From positions 132,748 through 178,327 of the forward strand of contig NMRA01000265.1 in the NCBI GenBank assembly GCA_002633005.1: a stretch of 45,580 nucleotides of DNA, in the 5' to 3' direction. The position numbers and the translations under genes were made by a program. This stretch comes from Phoronis australis (Eukaryota > Phoronida > Phoronidae). Positions within the stretch are counted from its first letter, which is position 1, and each line of letters begins with the position of its first letter. Of this stretch, positions 1 through 11,394 are shown piece by piece. The notes beneath the pieces are model-generated. The model saw nothing but the letters and a program-made list of their open reading frames with translations, did not search any database and was not told the origin of the DNA.

Positions 1-1450
1 TACAAAGCATTTAAATAATAATGGGATGGAATTTAGGGAATGCCAACTTATTGCGTTGAAATCCAAAATTACTCATATATATCAGTTTAGTTTTTACAAG
101 TGTTCTAAATGTCATTTTTATGATATTTCAGCAAAACTAGTCATTGTACTTTCCAGAGCATTAACACCAGCCACTACAGCCTAAAAAGCTATTGTTTAAG
201 ATGACAACATAATGCAGCAGCAGCACCTATTGGCAAATGTGTGAACTAGAGCACATTAGAATGCTGAGCTGTTAACTGACTAGACTGTAGTAGAATCAAG
301 ACTCGTGTTTGAAATGTCTTTCTGACTTTCCACATATTTCTATGTTCAGCATTACAACACACTGGACGTTAACATGCCATCATTTAGCTCCCCCCCCCCC
401 GAAATCAACTAAAGTCTGAACCACTGTTAATAATATGTTTGGAGATGAGAACTCAACAGAGAGCTGATGGGAAAATGCTGTCATCCCGGGAACTAAAGTT
501 TGATCAAATATTAAGTACCAAGTGACAGATAACTCAAATACACCATAGACAGAATTAACATCACTGTAAATAATTAATAGTTACAGTAAAATCTAACCGA
601 TTTAGAACACAATATGGTGGCGAACTTGTGATTCTTTTCATTTTCTTCAGAAAACGGAAAAAACACCAAACAACTAGCCTACTATATCATTTTTTAAGTT
701 CCACATCAAGGCAACTACGAGACATGTTTTGGGAAATTGTGGGAACTAGCAACAAAGTTAAAAGCTTTTGAAAAATGAAAAAAAAATTGATTTGGGCAAT
801 CAATTTTGTCCATAAATGGTGAGATTTTCCCTATAGATCAGAATATTCGACACGCTTTCATACATATGACTTACCCACAATGCCCAATATTCAAAATTTC
901 AATCTGTACGACTCTTGTAGGTCTAGCAGTGCAGCTGTAGTAACAGTACACTGAAATCCCCTGAGATTAACAGTGCCTTTGAACCGACTTTACTCTTAAC
1001 GAAGCCAAGATCTTATTGCTCAACAGGAATTACACACTTTGTTATGCACCAAGGTAGCCTTTTAACGCAATCTGATTGAATTGAGACCATCTTGAAAAGT
1101 AATTCTGCAAAGTGGTCCGATGATCGTGGATTCTATTGTGCTAGGATTGGATTCCAAATAATTCAAATTTGAACTAGAAACGTTCTAGCAAAAAGAACCA
1201 ATGCGAAACCGAGCAGCTATTTATATAGGTAAAGATCAAAATCCACAACACAAATCCACTCCACAGTTTGCCCAATGTTTACACAACGGGTTAGCACTTC
1301 CAAGAGGGAAGAATGGCCTCAAATCTTTAATCTAAGCAAAATCAAAGACTGAAACCACAGGGCCTCTAAGGATAGGCCAATTGCTACACAGTAGGAAATT
1401 GGCGACATCTCATTCAATTACAGCTGTCATCCAAACCACACTATATTTAG
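1..1450. other. non-coding stretch left of gene B exons
   Basis: No convincing exon is visible on either strand. The stretch holds an 11-base poly-C run at 390-400, one end of a short inverted-repeat transposon at 581-637 (listed separately), and the motif CCCACAATGCCC at 874-885, which recurs twice elsewhere in the window. It would be intron or upstream flank of gene B if that gene model is right. Confidence 0.5.
581..637 (+). mobile_element. end of a TA-target MITE family (left-type terminus)
   Basis: Begins TTACAGTAAAATCTAACCG and continues with GAACACAATATGG. The reverse complements of 45196-45257 and of about 3898-3957 carry the same order of words (a T-G/A-C-x-GTAA terminus, then G-GACACAATAT or GGAACACAATATGG, then GACAAGTG). 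The full-length copy at 45006-45257 identifies this as a transposon end. The copy is degenerate. It lies opposite in orientation to the 3957 end, so 581-3957 could be the two ends of one 3.4 kb element or two unrelated insertions. Confidence 0.55.
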
Positions 1451-1564
1451 AGTATTCATTTGGAGAAAGCAAACACATTCAAATGGACACTAGCTCTTCA
1501 TCAAATACTAACTGAAGCCATTGAGGACCCCAATTCATTGATACAACTGGATGCCGCACAGCAG
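1451..1564 (+). CDS. candidate exon of gene B (penultimate), 38 codons
   Basis: A 38-codon open exon in phase 0 at both ends. On its left is an acceptor (CTATATTTAG, with an in-frame stop codon at the AG), and on its right a donor CAGCAG|GTGAAC. The translation contains a strongly amphipathic helix (TLALHQILTEAIEDPNSLIQ) and ends LDAAQQ. Joined in phase to the exon at 4701 it reads AAQQ-VVISQLTGF, continuing the helical character, and this is the main support. The family is not recognised. An alternative is a chance open frame: the frame stays open past the donor to 1726. The two transposon ends at 581 and 3957 bracket it, so it could also lie inside a 3.4 kb element. Confidence 0.35.
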
Positions 1565-1748
1565 GTGAACTGTTACCTATTGACACTGACAACAAGAACC
1601 AGAGAAGAACAAGCAGGCACTCCTTTCATTCACAAAAATTCACTAGGACAGCATGATGCTGGAGTACGACTGCACTGCCTCATCAAAGTCATTAACTGCA
1701 AAGTCTGCATAACTATAATTGCATAGTATTAAATGAAATTAAACCAGT

Positions 1749-1826
1749 GATTATATCATCTATTGGATGTGGGAATTGGGCGCTTTTGATTATATCATCT
1801 ATTGGATGTGGGGATTGGGCGCTTTA
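1749..1826. repeat. 39-bp tandem repeat, two copies
   Basis: Two adjacent copies (1749-1787 and 1788-1826) of a unit starting GATTATATCATCTATTGGAT and ending in TTGGGCGCTT, with only a couple of differences. The GGGCGCTT word resembles the GGGCGCTTAA word in the repeat fragment at 22249-22357, so the unit may derive from a transposon end. Confidence 0.85.
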
Positions 1827-3897
1827 TCTGGCTCTTGTCCAATGTCTCTGAGGTGTGGAAGCAAATGGTTTCTTGCATCGTTGACAGAAGGTGCAGAACA
1901 GTTTGGAGACAATCATAGGAAACGTTCTACACACACTTCTTTGTGAGCGCACAAAAGCATATTTCGTTTGATCCAATAGCTTATTGTGGTACGCAGCATG
2001 GGGAAGATTGACAGGGGCGTAATTTCTTTCAAATCACAGATAATTTGAGAAGTCGGACATTATTGTGTGAACTGTTTGAATATCCAAACAGTGGTACTTT
2101 GACGGCATGATGGTCGTATACTCATTTTCACATGAACTGTTTTTAAATCTATTAACAAACATGTTTACAAAAATGCACAACATGATGTGTATTTTACATC
2201 ACCTTTCATGACAGGTTATGACTCGCCGCAACAGATACCGATTAACTAGTTGTAATTGATAAGTCCTGTCATTCCTACGGTGAATTGTAGAGTACTAGGC
2301 AGCCAAGATGGGGAATTGTGCCTGCACTTAGACATCACGAATGGAAATTCTGTCACTTTGTCAGATTAATGTAAAATATTGCCAGTTTACGACACAATTT
2401 GGTGAAAAAACAAAACTTTATTTTTTCCCTTTTTTATGAAATATTAGTAGCGCCAAACAAATGCATTGTTATTTTGAAGTTCAGTACTACAACAGCTACC
2501 AGACAGTGTTTTGTGGGCATTCGTTACAATCTTAGAACACTTTGACGACTGAAAAAGTGTCAAATTTGGCAATTATTTTTTCTTCAAAATTAGTAAGACT
2601 TTACCATATTTGGGCGTGTATAGTAATTTCAAATTGGCAATATTCCCCAGTACAGGACAGAAATTGAAACAGCAAAACTGGACGGCAAACAGGAGTCAGA
2701 GGGCGCCAGTAATACATGCCCACAATTTTTTCACAGGCATAAGAAATGTCTAGCAACTTCTACATTGCACTTACTAATAGGGAAGAATAATGTGAAGAGT
2801 CATTCTAGCAACAAACAGAATATGAACAATGTGTCATTTTGGCATAATCTCTGCGAGGGAATGCCACGAATAACAAAAAAACCCAAAGTTTTCATTGTTA
2901 AAAAGTATCTCATCACCTTACCTTCATCATTGTACACACTGGAGGTATAACACAGCATGTGACTTGTTCGATTATAAAAATACTACTAATCCTTAAGAAA
3001 ACAAACACGTTTACAGTTATTCACAAAGCACAGCGATCACCAAAAAACTGCCCTATTGAATGGGCGCGACTGTATTGATAAACACTCCTTAGCTGCCAAA
3101 ATACACTGCGTTTGTGTAACCTGTGTTGACACGTGATTTAAGGACCATCACAACCAGGCTTGATGTCATTACAAGTCGGAAGACATTCTTAATACCGGTA
3201 ACGGTATTTGCAGTGATAACAAAAAAGTTGACTGGGTCTGAACAAGTACAGACAGTTGAACATTTATCATAATGAAATCACACCTGAGACTACAAAACGC
3301 TAAGGCAAGCCTTAATTCCTGTCAACAGGGCTATTTCTCAGATTCTGATTCACGGCAACAAAAAGGACTTTGATGCATCAGTTTTCAGTAATACATGTGA
3401 AGTTCATCTGAACTCGCCACATTCAAGGCATAATCTATTGTTAGGATGGGTTCAGCTTAGCTTGGTCTAGGTTAAGCGGTGAAATGAATTTTGAGCAGTT
3501 TTTGGCTGGTCACGAAAAGACTTCATCACTTTTCAACACTAGCTGTACCATATGATTGTTCCTCATCTAAATACAAAAAATAAACACAAGAAATGGTCCT
3601 GTATAGATATTTGTTCACTATCTCCTAATCCAAAACACAAAAATGGTAGTGTTCACGGATATTTGTTCTTGTAATCCAAAATTAAATCTCACGTGTAGGG
3701 TAGTTCTTCATATATTTTGCATGAATACTGAATGTTTGACAAAACATTTATTTTTCCTTTTGAAGGCTGATTACTTTGCTACAAACAGTGGAAACTTCAT
3801 CAAATGCTGTTTTATGACATCTACACAGCACAACCTAGGCTAGTAAAAGACTGAAATTTTGTTAACCTTTGTCTTTGTGAAGGAATTTGACAAATTA
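1827..3897. other. probable intron of gene B, no coding signal
   Basis: AT-rich with short chance open frames only. One candidate minus-strand mini-exon at 2922-2982 was considered and not accepted (see rejected items). Nothing else stands out. Confidence 0.4.
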
Positions 3898-3957
3898 AAA
3901 TAGAATTTCACTTGTCGGCCATATTGTGTTCCAAAATAAGTGAGCAGTTACCATAAT
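3898..3957 (-). mobile_element. end of a TA-target MITE family (right-type terminus)
   Basis: Contains TTCACTTGTCGGCCATATTG followed by TGTTCC and ends AGTTACCATAA. Its reverse complement matches the terminus at 581-637 and the right end of the complete copy at 45006-45257, allowing for indels. Age is high, judging by mismatches. Confidence 0.5.
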
Positions 3958-4700
3958 TTTCTTATCATTTGATCTTAATACAACAAAAGCACCTTTATGG
4001 GAAAACCAAAGATGACAAACCAAACCTCAAAATCCTATCAAAATTTCAATACAACAACACAGTTCATCAATTAAATAACAATATGATTAAATAATATAAT
4101 AGTGTAATGTAATTAACATTACATAAGCCCCACCCACAACAGTACAAAAATCCAAACAAACAAGATAATCCTTTCCTGGAAAATGTAGCCAAGTGACTAC
4201 AAACAACATTTATGAATTAATGAATGAAAGGTCATGCCTTGACATAAGGGTCATCTATTGATAAACTAAATAATACTGCTGGGTATTGGGTAAAGGTAAA
4301 CCAAAATCATTGACAAACTGAGACAGCTAAGGGGTTAGAAACAACTCAGCGTGCAAGTCCAAAAAGAGATCGATTCACCTATTAGTCAGGAAAGTTTTCA
4401 CGTAACACAAAAATAATGCAGAGTGTAGCTTTTTAAATTTCACCAGTTTTATACTGGAACTAGAATTTGAGCTGTAGAGGCACTTTAGATATTGGAGAAA
4501 AAAAATTAACAGTACCAACTTTGAACAGTAAATGTTTCTAATACAGCCAAAATAAGACTTGACTAAAAAACGTCACTCAATTTTGACAATCTTCTTCTGT
4601 TTGATCTAGCTTTAGGGCAACAACCATCAGTAAAGCAATATTGTTGAAATGTTAAGTTTGTAGGTCAGTGAGCAGTGTTGTTCCCTATCCCTGCATCCAG

Positions 4701-4880
4701 GTGGTGATCTCACAGCTCACTGGTTTTGACAGCAGAAGCACTGCATTAGATAACAGGGTTCAAGTTCTTCTTGGAATCCCCCCAGCAAACTTAACCTTAT
4801 TGACAAACAGTAGCAAGACTGTGACAAAACAATTATCAGAAGTGAATCAATCAAGCAGCAGTGCTCAAATAGAAAATTGA
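4701..4880 (+). CDS. candidate terminal coding exon of gene B, 59 residues plus stop
   Basis: The exon follows one of the best acceptors in the window (TTCCCTATCCCTGCATCCAG|G) and stays open for 59 codons to a TGA at 4878-4880. A poly(A) signal AATAAA follows 85 bases later. The peptide reads VVISQLTGFDSRSTALDNRV and goes on through LLGIPPANLTLLTN to a serine-rich tail (NQSSSSAQIEN). The composition is protein-like: balanced residues, helix-forming stretches, a polar C-terminus. The acceptor phase is 0, matching the donor at 1564. I do not recognise the family and infer no function. An alternative is a chance open frame behind a fortuitous acceptor. Confidence 0.5.
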   Translation: MVISQLTGFDSRSTALDNRVQVLLGIPPANLTLLTNSSKTVTKQLSEVNQSSSSAQIEN

Positions 4881-4964
4881 GCAGTTATTGTTGAGCAACT
4901 TTGAGGAATGAACAAACAGAAATCCGAAACCCCTTTAAGGAGGATTATTTAAGATGATAGCAAC

Positions 4965-4970
4965 AATAAA
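4965..4970 (+). terminator. candidate poly(A) signal of gene B
   Basis: AATAAA, 85 bases after the candidate stop codon at 4878-4880, a normal spacing for a short 3' UTR. Confidence 0.4.
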
Positions 4971-6760
4971 CACGGAATCAACAAAACAAGCTCCACCCAA
5001 ATTTAGACCCACGAGCTTCCCAAATAATTTCCACAGTTTCATGATTTTCCATAAAACCCAGCGTACGAATCGGGACCATAAAACTGATGGGTCATGTTGT
5101 TTTCTGAAATATACCAGCTTTCATAACGTACTATGTTCTTCCCAGCTGTGGTCTTGAGACTGATTACAATCTATAGAACATTTATCCCAACATATGCCCT
5201 TTGGTACTTATTAAAAGGACGACCAAACAAACATATGGGATGGCACAGTGACCACACATTACATTTAAATGTATGATGCAGCGCTAACTGTTACTAACCG
5301 TGGCAACAGCAGTTAAATAATCAAAATATAACTGAAAATAAATGTAAAGTACACCAGAAGCCAGGCTTTTTAAGCAACAATTGCTAGGCAATATTGAAAT
5401 TTTGAAACTAAATTTCTTCCACCATAACCTTTTAAGATTTGCTCTACAAGTTTTATTATCCATTCTTGTACCTTCACGACAAAAACTGTGAATTGCTTTT
5501 CATGCTAAATGTATGTTATTCATTTCCAAGTACCTTGTTGATTGCATGAAGTTGACATAGTTCATTCAATGACCAATAGGTGGCAGAAGCTGACACAAAA
5601 TTAATCCTTCAAGAGAAACACATCAGGATAGTTCAGCTACAAAGCAATAAAATCTGCCATTGTTTCATCCTGAACCAAACTCCTCCAGATACAGTCTAGA
5701 TTAGAACAGTGTGTGCATTACGCCTGACATTTTACTATCTACCTTGGAAACCGCACCTAGCCACTAATTCAGGTTAACAAATTAATCGATAGATTATGGC
5801 ACTCAGGTACAGTTCAGGTAGGGAGTCTAGTGCTATGCAATTAATCACGGTTTATCTACAGTAAAACAATTACCAAGTAATGGTGAATAAACACAGCATG
5901 AGTGTGCTTATCATGCACACGCCTATCCAACTAAAAAATATTAGTTTTTATATAGGTATGCCATAAATGAAACATTGGTTTGCAGTCACCTGTTCAATTC
6001 AAGGAACAGCCAGACACCACAGTGTGCTAATTCTTTAAATGCAAAAGCAATTGATGTTACAGATCCTTTGTCAGCTTCGATAAGCATTTTTGCGTTAATT
6101 ACTTCCCCTGGCATACATTCCATTTCCCAAGCAACAACAGAATGTGACGTAAATGGCCCAAAGTTAGTCAGATCTGTGTACTACCAAAACTGCATTTGAG
6201 TACTTTGGACACCAAAGATTTTAGCGTATTGACTAAATATCAAAAACTTGAAATTTTTCAGCATGTTGGCCTATGGAAACTGTGTTTAGCTGGTACTTTT
6301 CCTAGTTACCTTTGAAAAAGTTAAATAGTCATTGAGATATGATTACCCATTTTCAGAATTCTCTAAGGTGTTTAGTTGGTGGACCGACCTTGCAGAACTG
6401 AAAAGATCCAAATAATCAACTGAAAGGTTCTTTATTGAAGTTGAATAGTTATGTTAATACATGCAACGGTAATATATCAGTATACCGAGAATCATGATAA
6501 GTCGGATACACAACAAAGAGTCCCTTGCTTCAAAAGTTATGCTCGTTTCTTGCAAAAAAGTGCTCATGACTCTGCAGTGGACAACGTTTTACATCAGACG
6601 ACATGTTCTAAATTAACTATATTCACAAGGGTTTTTAAACTGATAAACACGTACCACCGTAATGCCTGACAAAAACTTCGACTGTTGCTGACCGCTCAAC
6701 ATGCCACAAAGTCAGTGTCGCCATCAGGTGCAGTCACCATATAAATTCGAGAGTCCCTTG
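4971..6760. other. non-coding, possibly the convergent intergenic space between genes A and B
   Basis: No exon with acceptable borders was found. Open frames here (for example 5975-6199 on the plus strand) have no splice or family support. Confidence 0.4.
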
Positions 6761-6923
6761 CAGGGGCGGATCCAGGATTTTGACTTAAGGGAGGGGTGGC
6801 AGGGTAGAGCATTATCCAGGATTTTGCCTGTCAAACATTCCTACCCCAGAACTGCAAAATGGAATCTGGGAGAATTTTAGTGGGGCCATGGCCTCCTTGC
6901 CCCCTCCCCTACATCCGCCACTG
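6761..6923. mobile_element. hAT-like MITE, CAGGGGCGGATCC...ATCCGCCACTG
   Basis: 163 bp bounded by imperfect terminal inverted repeats: left CAGGGGCGGATCCAGG, right ACATCCGCCACTG. The interior is rich in G and C runs on opposite sides (GGGAGGGGTGGCAGGG and CCCCCTCCCCT). The CAGNGGCGGATCC terminus is characteristic of non-autonomous hAT elements in many animals. No clear 8-bp target duplication remains, so the insertion is probably old. Two relatives occur in this window (14242-14281 and 43752-43885). Confidence 0.75.
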
Positions 6924-7581
6924 AAAACAGAGTCTATTTTCTTCCCAGCTCGGAATACACAGACTCTCAAACTTTGCTATTTAGACAAAAGTATGCATTT
7001 AGCCAAAGATAACTAGAATTAAATGAAATGAACAATCCTCCAACCAGAGAAGTCGTTGCTTATAGTTTAGGCCGCTGATGATTAATATCGATAGAAGCCT
7101 TGCAATCCATCAATTATCTTGCTGTATTTAGATTGAATAGGAACAAGTTTCCACTTTGAAGCTCAGGTTTTTTCGGTAAAATAATATGAATATATATTTT
7201 TTAACTTCTAATTTAAAATCTATTATTACCTTGTCACTAAGTCAGTTACAAAGGGCCCTCTTGGAAAGCAGTGCTATCACTGAAGAGGCCACCCTCATTT
7301 TAAACATCACAATAATAAATAAATAAAAAGTTACAACTCAGTAAATAATCTGCTTCGAATTTACGTATTTTTGTCTGGTTTTGCGGACTTGCGCACTACA
7401 AGCCAAACTTCCGTACGAATCTGCTTAGTTTAGCACTCACTTCCAATGACGGCTTCTCTCAGTGATAACCTAGAACTTCATAGGATCATAATCACATCGC
7501 AAATTAAAATGTAATTTCCAAATAGTGACATGGCCGACGATTAGTCAAGCATAACGTAAGTTGACAAACTGCCATCATTTA
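6924..7581. other. non-coding stretch
   Basis: Nothing recognisable beyond an imperfect palindrome around 7268-7290 (AGTGCTATCACT). No exon was found. Confidence 0.45.
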
Positions 7582-9668
7582 CTTTAAAGTTGTATTTGCA
7601 TGTTCCTAGCTATGCTAATGAGGATGCTATTTGAACATCATCTTTACTAAACAAAAAGCAGTTGTATTCATCGAAAACAAAAACTTCAACTAATAGGTGA
7701 CTGCACTAATGACATACCTTGGGGGCTCACACAGACCGCATCATGCAGTGTTATTCTCCAACACCACATCAGGATACTTACTGGACACGGTTAAGGGATT
7801 TACAGCAGATCATTTTCGACACAGAACACGTTCTTAAAAACATTTGGTAATTTTCAATGTATTTCATATTCACATTGTCGCTATACGTTGTGTTTGACCA
7901 AGCAATCAAAGACATAAGGAATTCGTGTGCAAGTTCCACTTTTTAAAGCCTAACTTCAACTGAATATGTTATTTTAGATGTATTGGGCTAACCAGGTAGT
8001 CCAAAACCTTGGTAAAATAAGAAAACATGACTTTAATTATGCAAATGTAGGCCAGTCAAATGATAGGTAAAGCAGCCTTTTCGTGCCATATTGCGTCACC
8101 GCAAGATCCCAGCACAAACAACAAAAGGCCGATAACAGTTGTGTGGAATAGGGGCCTGAACAGAACACCATATTGCCTGCATTTTGGTGTTATTTCCAGC
8201 TGTTTGAATTAAAACCTGATTCTGCAGTGACATAAACAAAAGCACTGGTCAATACTCCTAACAATTGATTACATTTGACAATTTATGGCACTCAGCTTTT
8301 AACATGGTGTAGGAAACAAATTTACAGGTGTTACCATTCAAGATAGGCATTAACAGACTTTATCGATTTAAGAGGCAATTTTGGACTTAATGTTGGATGG
8401 GATGGATTTTTGAAGTTATTAGCTTTGACCAGAGCTATAAAAACACTGTCTTGCTTTCAAGACTTGATTATAAATCACCAATTCTTGCAGTTGTCCACCA
8501 CATTCCCTGAAATCAAGCCCAGTGTATATATCCTATAACAAGGTTAAAAACATTGAAATGTAACACGTGGAATTCGGCTCAGCAGCAGAGTGTTGGGCTG
8601 CTATTGAGGCTTGATTCCAGGTTACTGCTGACTTTTCGTAATATTTCTTTTCTGACCAAGAATATCCCTTTAAGACTGGTTCTGACGCTGGCATGAACAA
8701 ATCTATTGATTGGGTAAACGCTAATTTTTGTCCATTATTAAATGCCCGAGGCTCAACTTATTGCCCACCCTGATTTTCCAATCTCTCTTGGCGCCAGACA
8801 AGTGCATTACATCTACAAAGTACCCATAGTGCCATTTACACTCTAAAGTTGACACAGACCAGTTGACAGGGAACGGAATGAGATGTTCCAACGCAAGCAT
8901 GCGGTACTGCCATGAAGCAAACTGACACCGCGGTGACAAATTTTGCCACCCATTTGTGAGGTAGAGCAATATGCGCTCCATCATCTTGCTCCGTATCAAT
9001 TACTGGGGCAAGGCGGAAAGGACCATCTCTACTGCGCTTATGCAATGACCTACATACGGGTTCTATGTCTCTGCAACTCCCGCTATTTGAAAACCTGCGC
9101 ATGTGCGTTTCACTCTCTAGCCTACAATTTCCGTCTTGCCACAGTTAGTGAGTTGTGTGTGTAAACGGCTGCTTGACACCGATCAATTTGCTCGGTGTCA
9201 GTTGTTCAGGGCCAAAAGTTGATGTCTAAAAGGGACTCATGTGAAAGTGAGCATTTTGCCTAGCTATTTGTGAGAGGGAGTTAATCCATTATACGCCAAG
9301 CTATCCTTAACTTCAAGAAGCTGGCAGAACTCACTCAGCCTTAAAGTAGAGCTAAGCACACTTAATTCCTTATCTCTGTGATTGCTTTGTCAAATCAGTT
9401 AGAAACAAAACACCTAGCGAACCGAACCGTGTCCAGTTTAGTACCCTGGTGTTGGAGAATAACACTGCATGACTAGGGTTATGTGAGCCCCCAAGGTACG
9501 TCATTAGTGCAAAGGTCATCTATTTGCTGAATTTTTTGTTTTTACATTTACAAGTTGTCAGTGAATACATACTGCACTTTGTTTAGCATAGGTGATGTTC
9601 AAACAGCATTGTCGTTTAGTTCCTGCTTTACATTAGCACAGTTAGGAGCATGCAAATACATCTTTAAG
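7582..9668. mobile_element. 2.1 kb element with long imperfect inverted-repeat arms
   Basis: The reverse complement of 7582 to about 7960 matches about 9330-9668. Shared words in the same order include CATGCAAATACA, TGAGCCCCCAAGGTA, CATTAGTGCA, TGTTGGAGAATAACACTGCA, CCGTGTCCAGT and AATTCCTTAT. Similarity is by eye about 75 percent with indels. Outside CTTTAA at both tips the similarity stops. The 1.4 kb interior is unique in the window and richer in CG around 8750-9160. It has two overlapping minus-strand open frames (8721-8999 and 8836-9102) without recognisable domains. The layout fits a DNA transposon with long inverted termini or an old inverted duplication. No target duplication was found. 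Confidence 0.6.
8571..8640 (+). repeat. degenerate tRNA-derived SINE head
   Basis: GGCTCAGCAGCAGAG resembles an RNA polymerase III A box, followed 25-30 bases later by GGCTTGATTCC, a B box with two mismatches to GGTTCGATTCC. It lies inside the inverted-repeat element. It cannot form a tRNA. Confidence 0.4.
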
Positions 9669-10276
9669 AGAGAGAGAGAAACTAGAATTCACACGTAACA
9701 CACACACGCAGATATTAGGGTGTGAACTTCAGATTCCAAGGTGTTTTATTAGTGCTGGTCAACCTTATCATTTAGGACAGTGGAGTAGGCGCTGATTGAC
9801 AATCTAATGACCCAGCGCAAACATCCTTAGAAGGCCATTCAATGTCTCAAGAACATTGTTTATTTCATGTTTATCTTGATTTAAAAACGACCAATGCCAT
9901 AAATAAGACACACAATGCATGGTTCATTTTAAAAGCACATGATTAATTGATTATCAATCTCATTTGATTTTTCTTAAAATCTCTGAAAAGTCTGGATTAG
10001 CCATCACGTCACACTCAAATGCACAAAACGATGGAAATAAAAACAGGAAATGCTGGCTAGAAACTGGTTATTTTGCACGTTTTTTTAATTAAACCAAGAA
10101 TTCATTACTTTCTACATTGATCAGTGTAGCTGTATTCATGAAATACAGTGCCCATTCAGCCATGTAAGTTAACAGGCAAGTTGATATGTGAATAAAAACA
10201 GCAATTGTTTTCTATGTTAACCATAACACACTAAACAAGGTGAAGATGAGGCTTTTTAACAGCGGTTTAAAGCAGG
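9669..10276. other. non-coding stretch
   Basis: Starts with a short AG-rich run; otherwise AT-rich with nothing recognisable. Confidence 0.45.
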
Positions 10277-10372
10277 GTCTGATATACCATACCCAACATT
10301 TTGATAACCAGTTTTCTCTGCTGAATAGCGAGCACCAACTGGTTCTCATAATGCAGGCACTTTATATTAGAC
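10277..10372 (-). mobile_element. foldback MITE, copy 1
   Basis: A 96-bp imperfect palindrome: GTCTGATATA at one end and TTATATTAGAC at the other, with inner arms AACCAGTT and AACTGGTT around a loop containing CTGAATAGC. Orientation (by the loop) is opposite to the copies at 15961 and 35661. It sits 18 bp from copy 2. Confidence 0.75.
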
Positions 10373-10390
10373 TATTACCAGTTCAGTGTA

Positions 10391-10484
10391 AGTCTGATAA
10401 AATGAGCCCGTATTTTGAGAACCAGTTTTCTCCACAGAATAGCAGACATCAAAGTGGTGTTCAAAATGCGGGCTTTATCAGACT
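10391..10484 (-). mobile_element. foldback MITE, copy 2
   Basis: 94 bp, with tips AGTCTGATAAA and TTTATCAGACT as exact 11-bp inverted repeats. The inner arms TATTTTGAGAACCAGTTTTC and the TGGTGTTCAAAATGC side also pair, although the right inner arm has mutated (AGTGGTGTTC in place of ACTGGTTCTC). Same orientation as copy 1. Confidence 0.75.
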
Positions 10485-11394
10485 ACTGCTGGGTTCAGTT
10501 TCTAGCAACTAGTGTAAAAGTGATTGGTAATTTATTTAATGGCAATAACCTCTCTGAACTGACTCCAAACAGGTCGACAGGGGTTAGCACCCTGATATAG
10601 TGTAATACCCAAGAGGTCACACAGTCAAGCAATTAAGTAACCACCTGAAGTATTTACACTCACAAGAAGCCACTGAATGAGGTTAATGAATCCAACTAGC
10701 CTGCAGCATAAAAATCATATAAACGACTCAAGATTGATCGTAAAAGTCACATCATGATTCTTTTTGCAGGTAATAGTTATCATTAGTACAATTATATTGA
10801 ACCAGAGATGAGGCTTTTAGTCCTAGGAACAAGGCAGAATCGACCAAATGCCTAACTGCAGTTCTTGTAATTTATCTACAGGCCAAGAGGCCTTATATGC
10901 CTTACATCCTGCATGGTATTGTGAGATAGCACAGTTTTCCAAATATCTCAACAAAAACATTTAACCCTCCCCCCAGACATCCGGATCGCAAAGAATTGCG
11001 TCCTTAGTTTCGCATCAACCTTAGCATATAACAAATGGCCACATCCCAATCGCCAAAATCAGTTTGTTTTCTTAAGAAGATTTTTTTCAAAATTTATAAA
11101 CACATAAATGGCAATGACTTGCACAGTCGCTGGTGGGCAGATATGACCGCAAAAGTATTTGAAAAAGCCAGCCTCGTGACAGGAGTTTACAGCATGAGCA
11201 TGCTTTATGGATTATCCTTCCAGTAATAGCAGCTCTTAACAGGTTATAAACATAAGGAAAGTGTGTTAAAACAACAGAGAGTGGTCATCTACCAAATGCA
11301 CTGCAACTGATTACCTGATCCAGGCTACGCCTACAGAACACAGACTAATTACGGTCATCATGTACTCATGTACAGCGCAGCTGTCATTTTTCAA
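10485..11394. other. non-coding stretch
   Basis: No supported exon. The minus-strand segment 11315-11380 has a good donor but a poor acceptor (see rejected items). Confidence 0.4.

Noticed and set aside
2922-2982. Minus-strand mini-exon (YFYNRTSHML...) with a strong GTAAGG donor
   Set aside because: Two AGs lie closer to the pyrimidine tract than the one needed, and the strand and place conflict with the plus-strand gene model.
7718-7800. Coding exon ending in CCCAAG|GTATGTC on the minus strand
   Set aside because: The same sequence in the opposite arm (around 9490) has a stop in that frame; it is part of the inverted-repeat element.
8721-9102. Two overlapping minus-strand open frames as a transposase gene
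   Set aside because: No catalytic or DNA-binding motif is recognisable and neither frame is long enough.
11315-11380. Minus-strand exon of 21 codons with a good donor (ATCAG|GTAATC)
   Set aside because: The only usable AG follows a purine-rich tract and there is no phase partner. It may be part of a non-coding first exon instead.
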